Shown in pieces: positions 26,801-35,877 of a stretch of DNA of 64,000 nucleotides (position 1 is the stretch's first letter; the number at the start of each line of letters is the position of its first letter). This DNA is from Aquimarina sp042434915 (lineage in GTDB: Bacteria > Bacteroidota > Bacteroidia > Flavobacteriales > Flavobacteriaceae), in NCBI RefSeq assembly GCF_042434915.1, contig NZ_CP170198.1:992001-1056000 (forward strand), read 5' to 3'. The notes under the pieces were generated by a model. It saw only the letters and a list, made by a program, of their open reading frames with translations, made no database searches and had not been told where the DNA came from. A program made the translations under genes and the position numbers.

Positions 26801-26931
26801 TCTTCATTTTTAATTGAGTATGTCTATACTCGGTTATTGGAAATTTGTGTATTCCATTTTAAATGGACTTTACTAATTAGAGCTTTTACTAGCTATTTTA
26901 AGTTAATTGCTAGCAATTTTTCTAGCACTTT
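26801..26931 (-). other. Inter-precursor spacer with conserved RNA stems, copy 2
   Basis: Counterpart of 26500-26632. Stems are GAGTAT-GTCT-ATACTC (26816-26831), TCCATTTTAAATGGA (26853-26867) and CTAGC ... GCTAG (26889-26913), the last with a compensatory pair change relative to copy 1. The unit of precursor plus spacer repeats every ~301 bases (starts at 27102, 26800 and 26499). Confidence 0.6.
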
Positions 26932-27102
26932 TTAGTAAATGCTGATTTCAAGTCCGTGTGGGTCTCCATCACAACAAGCTTTTTTCTTTCTAGTTCCGTT
27001 AGCGCAACTCACTAGGCAAATTTTCAATCCACCGTTGATACTTGCCATTTCATTTCTGTCCATTTGAGAAATGGTTTCTTTGTTTAACTGTAATTTATTC
27101 AT
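26932..27102 (-). CDS. RiPP precursor peptide 6
   Basis: A 56-residue peptide, residue for residue the same as precursor 4: leader MNKLQLNKETISQMDRNEMA, GG, core LKICLVSCANGTRKKKACCD, tail GDPHGLEISIY. It is the first precursor of the operon, 46 bases after the elimination-domain gene. The eight silent differences from precursor 4 mean that the two copies have diverged in DNA while the peptide was held constant. Confidence 0.9.
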   Translation of the reverse strand: MNKLQLNKETISQMDRNEMASINGGLKICLVSCANGTRKKKACCDGDPHGLEISIY

Positions 27103-27147
27103 TGTTAAAAAATTAAATTTTGCCTACTCTTTGAAAGGATTTTCGGC

Positions 27148-28038
27148 TTACTCCTGTCTTGTCAATATTTTTTCTTTTTTGTTTTCCATTTGTGCAGCTT
27201 TGCTTCGATAGTATTGATATAAATAATTATACAGTACCCATTCATTTAAGCGATGATTAGATTTGAATAGTCTATTACAATGCATGTGGATGTAGCTATT
27301 AAGAAGGTCAATTACTGTTAAGTTAGTATCTGATTCCTTTCTGTTGGCTATGATTTTTGCAACAACTTTTTGAGTGTCTTTTTTATAGTGTTGTAGAACA
27401 GTATCGAACTCTTCGTCTACAGGTTGCCCCATAATTGCATTGATATTGCTTCTGTTATTTCTAAATTTTAGCGATAACTGCCTATTAATTTCTGTTGTCG
27501 CTCCCATCTCTTCATCAAAACTTTTTTTAAGATTCTCAGAGATATTTTTCTTTTGGATCACATCCAAATTCCAAGCATCTAAAAAAGTATCGATCGTTTT
27601 CATACCCCATAACCATCGCTCGTTATCATTTTGAACGCGTGCTATGACGTAACTAATTAATTTGCTATTTTGAAAGAATATAGATTCTGATTCTTCGATA
27701 GTTTCTGGTCCATAGCGCTCAAGTTCTCTTTTATAGGTATCTACGACAATTTTATTAATGGTTTTAGCTTTAATATAAGGTTCAATTATGCTATGAAGTA
27801 ATTCAATCACATAGGTTAAATTTTTGGGATCATTTATCTTAAACCTAAAGCGCGCATGTCGCTCAGGATCTTTATAATTTATAAAAAACCATTTTTCGAT
27901 TATATTTGATTGTACTAATTGGTTTGCTACTGGTGTAAGTGTTGAGGTTAAAAAAATATCAGATATCCTTGAACCCATGTATACTTTATAATACAGCCAT
28001 TCACTTCCTATAAAAAAATACCGTTGTGTTTTAGACAT
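27148..28038 (-). CDS. Split LanB dehydratase, elimination half (SpaB_C / thiopeptide-type domain), pair 1
   Basis: A 296-residue protein matching the C-terminal elimination domain of class I LanB enzymes: GSEWLYYKVYMGSRISDIFL at the N-terminus, then EKWFFINYKDPERHARFRF, with Arg63 and Arg65 in the HxRxR position, YKRELERYG (Arg104, Arg108) and a C-terminal NSYIHMHCNRLF with the conserved His. In NisB the equivalent Arg and His residues remove glutamate from glutamylated Ser/Thr to give dehydroamino acids. It starts 12 bases after its glutamylation partner, so the two likely work as a complex. Confidence 0.9.
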   Translation of the reverse strand: MSKTQRYFFIGSEWLYYKVYMGSRISDIFLTSTLTPVANQLVQSNIIEKWFFINYKDPERHARFRFKINDPKNLTYVIELLHSIIEPYIKAKTINKIVVDTYKRELERYGPETIEESESIFFQNSKLISYVIARVQNDNERWLWGMKTIDTFLDAWNLDVIQKKNISENLKKSFDEEMGATTEINRQLSLKFRNNRSNINAIMGQPVDEEFDTVLQHYKKDTQKVVAKIIANRKESDTNLTVIDLLNSYIHMHCNRLFKSNHRLNEWVLYNYLYQYYRSKAAQMENKKEKILTRQE

Positions 28039-28050
28039 ATTATTTATGTA

Positions 28051-30213
28051 TTAATTTTGTTTTATAAATGAGAAGAATAGTTCGTTGCAAAATGCTTCTC
28101 CGTCTCTGGTTACCGATGCATTTTGTTCGTCAAATAGATACTCTACAAGTGTTACTTGACTGCGTTGCTTAATTAATGAGAAAAATGTTTTAATACTTAA
28201 CGAATGATCCAAGTCGATTAATAATTCGTTATCAGCATCTTTGAGCATTATCCTTTGTGGCATATTCTTTTCTCTTCGCCATGCTGTTATATCCTTTTGT
28301 ATTAGTAATTGTTCTATTTCTTCTCTTTGCAATGTCCATGTAGCTAACGATAGTACAATATTTTTGTAGCGTAATCGGGGTAAAAAATTACGACCTATAG
28401 CAGCGTTGCCCCAATCAAAACCTAAATTTTCTCTCAAATTTTGTGTTTGTATATCGCATAAGAATTGATAAATCGGAAGTGAATTATAAGAGAAATTATG
28501 GGCTGTAGCCATCTTAGGTAAAATTTCTTTACCATATTTTTTTGAAGTCAGAACAATACGATTGTACTCTAGGGACACCAAGATATCATCAATAGTAATT
28601 TGTTGATTTTTTGGAAGTGTACTTTTTGTTAAATATGGTATCTCATACTCGCGCAAATGATTTCTATTTAAAATATTTCCGATTCTGTTTTCTGGTAGAT
28701 GGGCGATTTCGGCAAGTAGTTTATCATTATTCGCTTTCTCTTGCTCCGTTATCTTTTTTAATAAGCGATCAATATCTTGATCTGCTTGAGTAAATCTACC
28801 AAGTAGATAGGTTGCAGAGGGACCTCCTACATGAGACATATTAATTAATGGGTGTTCTGATTCATTATTTAATAGGTGTACGATGGCGGTAAAGGATGGT
28901 GGTAGGTTTTCCCAATTTTCTTCAAACTTTTCAAGATCTTGATCGGTCAATACAAGTTCTAATGCCTGAGTACCCAATGCAATTAATTTTGAGTTTAAAA
29001 ACTCATCGGTTGGCGTCCATTTAATTTTTTTATGATACTGTTTATTAGAAGACAAGGATAAATTAAGATCATTTAAAAGTGGCGATACATCATAGTCGTC
29101 TTCTTTTAGAAATCCATAGCCTACTCCTGTTTCTACGTCCAAAGCTAATGAAAGCGGAATTTTTTCATCTTCGAATTTTGCATAAAAACGTTTTTTAAAT
29201 TCTGTAAGTTTCTCATCCTCGGTATACGGAACTAATTTATTGAGTAGCCGAACACCTGATTGAATATCTTTGGCAACGCTAGTAGCTATTGTATTTTTTT
29301 TTGATGAGATTAAAAGATCTGTCTGAAAAAGATACTTTTTGTTATATACTATTCCAAAAGAATCTAATAAAGCTGTAAGCTCATCATAATAACCGAAACT
29401 TGACTCGTAGCCAGTACTATCTAATTTTAACAATAAGTTGTTGATCGCAATGAGCTTATCTTTTATCTCTTGTGATGGTACTGTAGTAATTAACAATGAC
29501 AGATAATTTTCTCCCGTTACCGATGGAGCAATTGAACTTATCAAAATTTGATTATCTATAAGTTCATGTACAAAGGCCGTAGCGTCTTCTAAAGAAATTT
29601 CTGGTTCTACCAAAAATTGAGCTAATGTTTCTATAGAGGCTCCATTTTGTGATTTTTGTAATAATAATTCAATATACTCCGAATTGCTTATAGACATTGT
29701 GTAATGTCGTCTTTGGGTATTGTGATATTTATATTCTATATATCTTAATTTACTTCCTACTGGATACAAACTCGTATTTGGATAGTAACTCAGTTCTTTT
29801 CTTATCTCATGAGACTCTTCTAATTTTTGAACTAGTGAACAGATATAGCTCATGTCAATACGTGTAAATCTTTTGTGATTTTTTGAAGGCTCCAATTCAA
29901 TAGCTGTCTGCGTATCAATCGTTCCCAAAGAACAACCACTAAATAATCCAAAAGGAGTACAGCGATGTCCCATTCGTAATAAGTATTTTAAGAGTGATTG
30001 TAGTAATCGTTCTTCATCTTTCATCTTTTTTCCATCAAGAAATTTTTTCATTTCTTGATACAAATCTGGCGAAGCTAAGAAAATAGCTTCTGCAACAATA
30101 GGAGTTGAGCAAAGCTGCTTTATACGCTCTACCGTCAAATCTGCTACTTCTGTTGAAGAAAGATTGTGCGTTCTCAAGATGTATTCGTTGGCTGGTAAAT
30201 AAGGCGATGTCAT
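28051..30213 (-). CDS. Split LanB dehydratase, glutamylation half (lantibiotic dehydratase N-terminal domain), pair 1
   Basis: A 720-residue protein. YILRTHNLS at residues 11-19 corresponds to the 'lRtP' start of LanB. RMGHRCTPFGLFSGCSLG (Arg80, Arg84, Thr86) corresponds to NisB Arg83/Arg87/Thr89, needed for transfer of glutamate from glutamyl-tRNA(Glu). A DVETGVGYG motif and the LPENRIGNILNR region follow. It lacks the elimination domain, which is a separate gene. It is the first gene of the leftward operon. Split LanB pairs are known in Bacteroidota, for example in the pinensin locus of Chitinophaga. Confidence 0.92.
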   Translation of the reverse strand: MTSPYLPANEYILRTHNLSSTEVADLTVERIKQLCSTPIVAEAIFLASPDLYQEMKKFLDGKKMKDEERLLQSLLKYLLRMGHRCTPFGLFSGCSLGTIDTQTAIELEPSKNHKRFTRIDMSYICSLVQKLEESHEIRKELSYYPNTSLYPVGSKLRYIEYKYHNTQRRHYTMSISNSEYIELLLQKSQNGASIETLAQFLVEPEISLEDATAFVHELIDNQILISSIAPSVTGENYLSLLITTVPSQEIKDKLIAINNLLLKLDSTGYESSFGYYDELTALLDSFGIVYNKKYLFQTDLLISSKKNTIATSVAKDIQSGVRLLNKLVPYTEDEKLTEFKKRFYAKFEDEKIPLSLALDVETGVGYGFLKEDDYDVSPLLNDLNLSLSSNKQYHKKIKWTPTDEFLNSKLIALGTQALELVLTDQDLEKFEENWENLPPSFTAIVHLLNNESEHPLINMSHVGGPSATYLLGRFTQADQDIDRLLKKITEQEKANNDKLLAEIAHLPENRIGNILNRNHLREYEIPYLTKSTLPKNQQITIDDILVSLEYNRIVLTSKKYGKEILPKMATAHNFSYNSLPIYQFLCDIQTQNLRENLGFDWGNAAIGRNFLPRLRYKNIVLSLATWTLQREEIEQLLIQKDITAWRREKNMPQRIMLKDADNELLIDLDHSLSIKTFFSLIKQRSQVTLVEYLFDEQNASVTRDGEAFCNELFFSFIKQN

Positions 30214-30560
30214 GCTTCGATTTCTATATATTAATACTTGGGATTGCTTAGGAGTTAAAAACTATTTTTAATAATTCAAGATGTACTCAACAACTGCAAT
30301 CAAAAAGTTAACTATGGTACGTATCATGTGTACTATGGTTTTTGATTTGTTCAAAGATAGAAGCAGCTGTAGGCTAATTACAAGCTAGGTAAGTCTTGAT
30401 TCCTGAAAACAAGCACGGAATTCACGGAATTCAGATTTCAAATAATATAGTTTAGATATTGATAACAAGGAGTTTGCGGGTATTTTTCAAATTTTAGGGG
30501 ATAATTTTTAAAGTGCTATATTTATGACTTTATAATCAGCCATTCTTAAGATATAATTTC
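30214..30560. promoter_or_regulatory. Divergent control region of the RiPP locus
   Basis: A 347-base region between two divergent operons with no ORF. It holds a 21-base-spaced direct repeat ACTATGGT (30311 and 30332), a GGAATTCAC/GGAATTCAG direct repeat near 30417-30434, and ATTCCTGAAAACA (30399-30411), which recurs upstream of the second peptide gene. For the leftward operon a weak TTG (30301-30303) and TACATCTTG (30277-30285) pair could be the -33/-7. No clear promoter is visible for the rightward operon. Confidence 0.55.
30307..30339. promoter_or_regulatory. Direct-repeat operator candidate, two GTNNACTATGGT boxes 21 bp apart
   Basis: GTTAACTATGGT and GTGTACTATGGT start 21 bases apart, two turns of the helix, so both boxes face the same side of the DNA. 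LytTR and AraC-family activators both bind such paired direct repeats, and genes for one of each are in this locus. The pair lies directly upstream of the putative -33 of the leftward operon. Confidence 0.5.
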
Positions 30561-32837
30561 TTGAAATCAATTATTCCATACACGTTTTTTGATCAGTACT
30601 GTCTTCGAACACCTATTTTATCGCTAAACTTTTATCATGCTTTTGTTAATCAAGAAAAAATAACTCCAATTCAATTTAAAACCCTTTGGGAAAATGAGAT
30701 TATTAGAGAAGCTATTTTTTTAGCTTCGCCCGATTTATATAGAGAGTTAGATAAGTGGTTAGCTACTCCCGATAGGATATCTGATAAAAATGATCGTCTA
30801 GCAACTACATTATTAAAGTATGTGACTAGAATGAGTTCTCGTTGCACCCCCTTTGGGTTATTTGCAGGATGTAGTGTAGGTCATTTTGATAGTAATACGA
30901 TTATCGAGTTAGCGCCAGACAGTCAACATGAGAGAGTAACTCATTTTGACATGAATTTTTTGGTTGCTTTTGCACAGAGTTTGTCTAAACAAGAAGATAT
31001 AAGAGATTCACTAGTATGGTATCCAAACACGAGTATCTATCAAATAGCAGGGCAATATAGATATGTCGAGTATACATATAATGAAAAAAATAGGCGAATA
31101 CATTCGATCGAAGCAATTACGCACACACCTTTTTTAGAAAAAGTTATTACACTTGCTCAAAAAGGGGCAAAGGTCAAGACACTAGCCAATTCTTTGGTAA
31201 GTAAAGAGATTACATACCAAGACGCAATTGGTTTTATAGAATTGTTAATAGCGAATCAAATATTGGTGAGTGAATTAGAACCTTCGGTTACGGGAGAGGA
31301 TTTTTTAATACAATTACAAAAAAAGCTATCACATCGAGATAGTTGTAAAGAAATTCTGGAAGAGATTAAAGCATACCAATCTTTTCTTACAAAGATAGAT
31401 ACAAAACTGGGTAATACTATCAAAGTATATAAACGGCTACAAGCTTCTCTCAAAGAATCAAAAAGACCATTTGAGCATAAATTTTTATTTCAGACAGATC
31501 TTTATGTAAATACATCCTCCAATCAATTGCATAAAAGCTGGGCTTATAAACTTAAAAGAGCCCTTCCGTTTTTAAACAAAATTACTGTAGATAACTCAGA
31601 TTCAGCTTTAACTCAATTCAAAAATGCCTTTGTAAAAAAATACGAAACCCAAGAAGTTGCACTTCCTATAGCCTTGGATACCGAGTTAGGTGTTGGCTAT
31701 TTGCAATATCAAGATGCAAAGGATTCTACACCAATTTTGGACGATCTAAACATTCCGCTGAAAAGACAAAAAGGAAATAAAATCGCTTGGCATCCATTTC
31801 ATGAAATTTTACAACAAAAGTTACAAGCCTTAGCTAGGGAATCATCAAAAATAGTTACGTTAACTGATAGTGATGTCGCCACGTTTCAAGAAAACTGGAA
31901 TGATTTACCTAATACCATGTCTGCAATCACCGAAATAGTTGCTCTCCAAGAGGGCCCTGCAATGTATCTAGCATCGCTAGGAGGTTCATCGGCAGCTAAT
32001 TTATTAGGAAGATTCTCTACAGGAAATTCTGAAATTTATAAGTATACAAAGGCAATAACAGACCTTGAAGAGCAATACGATAGTGACAAAATTTTGGTTG
32101 AGATAGTACATTTACCAGAGTCAAGAACAGGCAACATACTTAGGAGAGCAAAACTTAGAACGTACGAACTACCGTATCTAGCCAAGTCAAATTTGGAAAC
32201 ACATAAGCAAATACTTATTAATGATTTAATGATATCCGTGGTTGGAGACCAGATAATCTTGCGATCCAAATCGTTAAATAAACAGGTCAAGCCTTTTCTA
32301 ACAAATGCACATAATTATAGCACAAATGCATTACCAATCTATCAATTTTTATGTGATCTTCAGTATCAAAATTTACGAACAGGATTAGGATTTAGGTGGG
32401 GAGAAATGCTAGAGAAACAACCGTATCTTCCAAGAGTAGTATATAAAGATTTTATACTTTCAAAAGCGAGATGGAAATTGGATCAAGAGGACTTTACAAC
32501 TCTCAAATCTTATTATGATGCTCAAAATTTTGAAGAACTAAAACAATGGAGAGCTATCAAGAATCTGCCTCAATATGTGCAATTGATCGAAGGAGATAAT
32601 ACGTTGCTTGTTAATTTCGAAAATGAAAACTCAGTAGGAATGTTAGTACATGCTACCAAACGTAAAGCTCACATGATTTTAGAAGAATTTTTATTTGCCT
32701 TAGATGGAAAATCAATTACAAAAGAGCAAATTGTTAAAAAAGGAAATGAAGCGTTTGCAAATCAAATTATATTTTCTTTTTTTAACGAAGAAAAACTAAG
32801 GAAACAAAATTCGAAAACGGCTGAAGCTCATAAATAA
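30561..32837 (+). CDS. Split LanB dehydratase, glutamylation half, pair 2
   Basis: A 758-residue protein similar to the leftward 720-residue enzyme throughout. YCLRTPILSL at 13-22 is the canonical 'lRtPllp' start, RMSSRCTPFGLFAGCSVG gives Arg90, Arg94 and Thr96, and DTELGVGYL and LPESRTGNILRR are kept. The start is TTG, since no in-frame ATG lies upstream of the conserved LRTP motif. It heads the rightward operon. A second complete dehydratase pair in one locus suggests a different substrate leader rather than simple redundancy. Confidence 0.9.
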   Translation: MKSIIPYTFFDQYCLRTPILSLNFYHAFVNQEKITPIQFKTLWENEIIREAIFLASPDLYRELDKWLATPDRISDKNDRLATTLLKYVTRMSSRCTPFGLFAGCSVGHFDSNTIIELAPDSQHERVTHFDMNFLVAFAQSLSKQEDIRDSLVWYPNTSIYQIAGQYRYVEYTYNEKNRRIHSIEAITHTPFLEKVITLAQKGAKVKTLANSLVSKEITYQDAIGFIELLIANQILVSELEPSVTGEDFLIQLQKKLSHRDSCKEILEEIKAYQSFLTKIDTKLGNTIKVYKRLQASLKESKRPFEHKFLFQTDLYVNTSSNQLHKSWAYKLKRALPFLNKITVDNSDSALTQFKNAFVKKYETQEVALPIALDTELGVGYLQYQDAKDSTPILDDLNIPLKRQKGNKIAWHPFHEILQQKLQALARESSKIVTLTDSDVATFQENWNDLPNTMSAITEIVALQEGPAMYLASLGGSSAANLLGRFSTGNSEIYKYTKAITDLEEQYDSDKILVEIVHLPESRTGNILRRAKLRTYELPYLAKSNLETHKQILINDLMISVVGDQIILRSKSLNKQVKPFLTNAHNYSTNALPIYQFLCDLQYQNLRTGLGFRWGEMLEKQPYLPRVVYKDFILSKARWKLDQEDFTTLKSYYDAQNFEELKQWRAIKNLPQYVQLIEGDNTLLVNFENENSVGMLVHATKRKAHMILEEFLFALDGKSITKEQIVKKGNEAFANQIIFSFFNEEKLRKQNSKTAEAHK

Positions 32838-32928
32838 ATAATAACTTTCTACTTTTTAGCAATATTATAGTTAGCGAATTTAAACAACAAGGCAAAATTA
32901 AAAAACAAGCTAAGATAAACAATATCCA

Positions 32929-33795
32929 ATGGGGTTAAAAAGAACGCATATTATAGGAGATGAATGGCTTTATTATAAACTATATTGTGGAGTACGTACC
33001 TCAGATCTATTACTTATCAATGCAATTAAGCCATTAGTTCACAAACTTCTTAAAGATAAACTTATTGATTCTTGGTTTTTTATTCGATACAAAGATCCAG
33101 ATTATCATATACGTATACGCTTTCATTTAATAGATACAAAGGATGAAAATATAGGAGCTGTCATTAATGCTATTAATGCAGCTTTGAAACCCTATTTAGC
33201 ACAGCACAGTATTTATAAAATACAGACCGACACATATAATAGAGAGATAGAACGCTATGGCTGCCAGAATATTGAAAATTCTGAGACAATATTTTTCTAT
33301 AGTAGTGAACTATTATTGTCCGCCTTAGAACATTTTAAGAATGATGAATCCTACTTTTTATTTGTGCTGAGTGCTATCGATCAGTTTTTAACAAATTTTA
33401 ATCTTGATTTAGTACAAAAAATAGATTTTACTAAAGCCAATATGTTGGCGTTTAAAAAGGAATTTGAAGCAGATAAAAAATTGAATAAACAGTTGGATAA
33501 GAAATATGCTAATCTTAGGAGTAAAATACATGATGCGATAGATAAAAAAGATTCTGACTACAAAATATTTAAAACAATCTTATCTCACCCAAAGTTTTGT
33601 AATCAAAGAATCATACAGCAAGTCATTACTGTAAAAACAACATATGCTATGGATGTTTCGTTAGAAGAATTACTAAGTAGTTATATACATATGCATGTAA
33701 ACCGGGCTTTTAGATCGCAGCAACGTTTTTACGAATTAGTATGTTATGACCTTTTATATAAGTATTATAAAGCAAAAAGTTACAAAATCGCATGA
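32929..33795 (+). CDS. Split LanB dehydratase, elimination half, pair 2
   Basis: A 288-residue thiopeptide-type bacteriocin biosynthesis domain: GDEWLYYKLYCGVRTSDLLL, DSWFFIRYKDPDYHIRIRF (Arg62, Arg64), YNREIERYGCQNIENSE, and the C-terminal SSYIHMHVNRAF with the catalytic-type His. The residues needed for glutamate elimination are present. It overlaps the next gene by four bases (ATGA), so the dehydratase pair and the regulator are co-translated. About 90 bases separate it from its glutamylation partner. Confidence 0.9.
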   Translation: MGLKRTHIIGDEWLYYKLYCGVRTSDLLLINAIKPLVHKLLKDKLIDSWFFIRYKDPDYHIRIRFHLIDTKDENIGAVINAINAALKPYLAQHSIYKIQTDTYNREIERYGCQNIENSETIFFYSSELLLSALEHFKNDESYFLFVLSAIDQFLTNFNLDLVQKIDFTKANMLAFKKEFEADKKLNKQLDKKYANLRSKIHDAIDKKDSDYKIFKTILSHPKFCNQRIIQQVITVKTTYAMDVSLEELLSSYIHMHVNRAFRSQQRFYELVCYDLLYKYYKAKSYKIA

Positions 33796-35504
33796 AAAAC
33801 ATTATTTATCTCACCTTATTTTCTTTGAGCATACTTCATTTATTCTCACAAGATCAGAATATGGAGGGCAAGGTAGTAGATTCGTTGTTATCCAAATCAT
33901 ACGAAGTATTAGAATTGTCTTTTATTCAAAATATAAAAGATAGTCAAAAATCATCTCTATATGCCCATGCTATGTTAGAGAAAGCAAGATTAGCCAAAGA
34001 TTCTCTTAACATACTTAAAGGATATACATTATTGTCATATATCAACGACAATAATAAATCAGTGATCAAATATGCAGATCAAATGATTAGTATTGCTCAA
34101 GTACTCAAGCATGATCGTTACTTATGTATTAGTTATTTAAACAAAGCAAATTATTATTTCTATAAAAGAAAATTTCAGGAAGCTTTGGACAATTATTTGA
34201 AAGCCAAAGAATTTTCGAGCAAATTTTCTAGACTAAACTATTTGATAATTCAAAATATTGGAGTTTTAAAAAGCCGACTAGGCGAGGATACCGAAGCATT
34301 AAAAATCTTTAAAGATAATTGGAAGTTTGTACGTCAAGAAAACTATGCAGTCAAAGACAATCCAAGTTATATAACGACTCTCTTTAGCTTGGCAGATAGC
34401 TATCGTAGGGTAGGGATTCATGATTCGGCCTCTTTTTACAATAAATTAGGAGTAAAGGAGTCTCTAGCATCCGAAAATAAAAATGAATTATATCATTTTA
34501 TTTTAAACGAAGGAATTAATAAGTATGATATGGGACTAATTGAGATAGCTTCAGATAGCGTTTCTAAGGTTATTACATCATATAAAAAAGACATTGACAA
34601 CCCCAATCTTATAGTTGCCTACTATTATTATGGCAAAATTTTATCAAAGAACAAAGTACCAGTAAAAGCAATACAATATTTTAAGAAAGTAGATTCTTTA
34701 TTTACTATTACTCAGGATATAATACCAGAAGCAAGAGAATCATACGAGTATCTAATTAATTATTATAAAAAAACAGGCGATAGTGAAAATCAATTACGGT
34801 ACGTAAAACGATTGCTTAAAGTCGATAGTGTTTTAAATGATAATTACCGCTATTTAAGTAAAAAAATTGCTCAGGAGTATGATACACCTAGGCTTTTAAA
34901 AGAGAAGGAAAGTATTATAGCTGATCTTAAGGATGAAAATAAATTTTTTTCAAATGGGATATTTTTGACCTCCATCTTTTTAAGTATTAGTATTATCGGC
35001 TTAATTTACTATTACAAACGTCAAAAAACAATAAAAAAGCGATTTGATGATCTCATAAATTCATCATCGCAAGAATTGTCAGATACACCCAAACCAATTT
35101 CTAAACCAAAATCTAAATCTAAAACCAAATCACTTGATATTTCTGATACTATAGTAGAAAGTATTTTGAATAATTTAAAAGATTTTGAAAACGCTGCCAA
35201 CTATTTAAAACCTAACATAACCGTAGGATCTTTGGCAAAACAATTTGGGACAAATTCAAAATACTTATCTAAAGTGATTAATGATTTTAAAAATAAGAAC
35301 TTTAGTGTATATATAAATGATTTGAGAATTCAATATGTGATACAAAAGTTGAAAGAAGACAGAAAATTTAGAATGTATACTATAAAAGCAATTTCATCAG
35401 AGATAGGATTTAATACAACAGAGGCTTTTTCTAAGGCATTTCATAAGAAAACTGGAATTTATCCTTCATATTTTATAAAGAACTTAGATAAACTATCAGA
35501 TTAA
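33792..35504 (+). CDS. Membrane-anchored TPR/AraC-type regulator
   Basis: A 570-residue protein. The N-terminal signal-like helix is followed by tetratricopeptide repeats (about 45-370, e.g. NYYFYKRKFQEALDNYLKAK), one membrane helix (about 395-415, FLTSIFLSISIIGLIYYY), a Lys/Pro/Ser-rich linker and a C-terminal AraC helix-turn-helix (about 475-565, VGSLAKQFGTNSKYLSKVIN ... SSEIGFNTTEAFSKAFHKKT). The TPRs would face the periplasm and could sense a peptide or surface stress, with DNA binding on the inner side. Its place in the RiPP operon makes it the likely local regulator. Confidence 0.88.
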   Translation: MKNIIYLTLFSLSILHLFSQDQNMEGKVVDSLLSKSYEVLELSFIQNIKDSQKSSLYAHAMLEKARLAKDSLNILKGYTLLSYINDNNKSVIKYADQMISIAQVLKHDRYLCISYLNKANYYFYKRKFQEALDNYLKAKEFSSKFSRLNYLIIQNIGVLKSRLGEDTEALKIFKDNWKFVRQENYAVKDNPSYITTLFSLADSYRRVGIHDSASFYNKLGVKESLASENKNELYHFILNEGINKYDMGLIEIASDSVSKVITSYKKDIDNPNLIVAYYYYGKILSKNKVPVKAIQYFKKVDSLFTITQDIIPEARESYEYLINYYKKTGDSENQLRYVKRLLKVDSVLNDNYRYLSKKIAQEYDTPRLLKEKESIIADLKDENKFFSNGIFLTSIFLSISIIGLIYYYKRQKTIKKRFDDLINSSSQELSDTPKPISKPKSKSKTKSLDISDTIVESILNNLKDFENAANYLKPNITVGSLAKQFGTNSKYLSKVINDFKNKNFSVYINDLRIQYVIQKLKEDRKFRMYTIKAISSEIGFNTTEAFSKAFHKKTGIYPSYFIKNLDKLSD

Positions 35505-35581
35505 TGGGAGATAAGAGGGTGAAGTAAAATGTATTGATTTACAGGTTTTTACACTTTTTCAAATTATTAAATTGACCCTGT

Positions 35582-35594
35582 ATTCCTGAAAACA
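35582..35594 (+). promoter_or_regulatory. 13-base element shared with the divergent RiPP control region
   Basis: ATTCCTGAAAACA is identical to 30399-30411. Here it lies about 24 bases upstream of the -33 of a good promoter for the second peptide gene. An activator of both promoters, such as the AraC-type protein just upstream, could bind it. Confidence 0.45.
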
Positions 35595-35617
35595 GACTAC
35601 CTCTAGATATAATAGGC

Positions 35618-35647
35618 TTGTAAATTTGAGGTAATTAAATACATTTG
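35618..35647 (+). promoter_or_regulatory. Bacteroidota-type promoter of the second peptide gene
   Basis: TTG at 35618-35620 and TACATTTG at 35640-35647, exactly 19 bases apart, match the -33 TTG / -7 TANNTTTG consensus of Bacteroidota. The peptide start codon is 28 bases after the -7. Confidence 0.75.
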
Positions 35648-35674
35648 ACAAATATCATTTAAAAACATAATCAC

Positions 35675-35854
35675 ATGAAGAATTCAAACATCCACACATC
35701 GTTAAGTATTGAGAAATTTCAAATCGCAAAATTAGACACTTTATCTTCGATACGCGGAGGAAATTTACTTTACGATGAAGAAGTAATAGGTACTCAAACA
35801 GATAAGAATATAGTTAAATCAAGTTTACCATGTATATTTGGAGGAGATAAATAA
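35675..35854 (+). CDS. Second RiPP-type precursor peptide (GG leader)
   Basis: A 59-residue peptide. The leader LSIEKFQIAKLDTLSSIRGG is of the Bacteroidota 'EKFxIAKLxxLxxIxGG' type, unlike the LNKETIS leader of the other six. The core after the GG is NLLYDEEVIGTQTDKNIVKS plus SLPCIFGGDK: one Cys near the end and four Ser/Thr before it (Thr40, Thr42, Ser49, Ser50), so one thioether ring is possible. It has its own promoter and a strong terminator, as expected for a highly expressed precursor. It may be the substrate of dehydratase pair 2. Confidence 0.75.
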   Translation: MKNSNIHTSLSIEKFQIAKLDTLSSIRGGNLLYDEEVIGTQTDKNIVKSSLPCIFGGDK

Positions 35855-35877
35855 GAATCCAAAATAATTAAAAGTCA

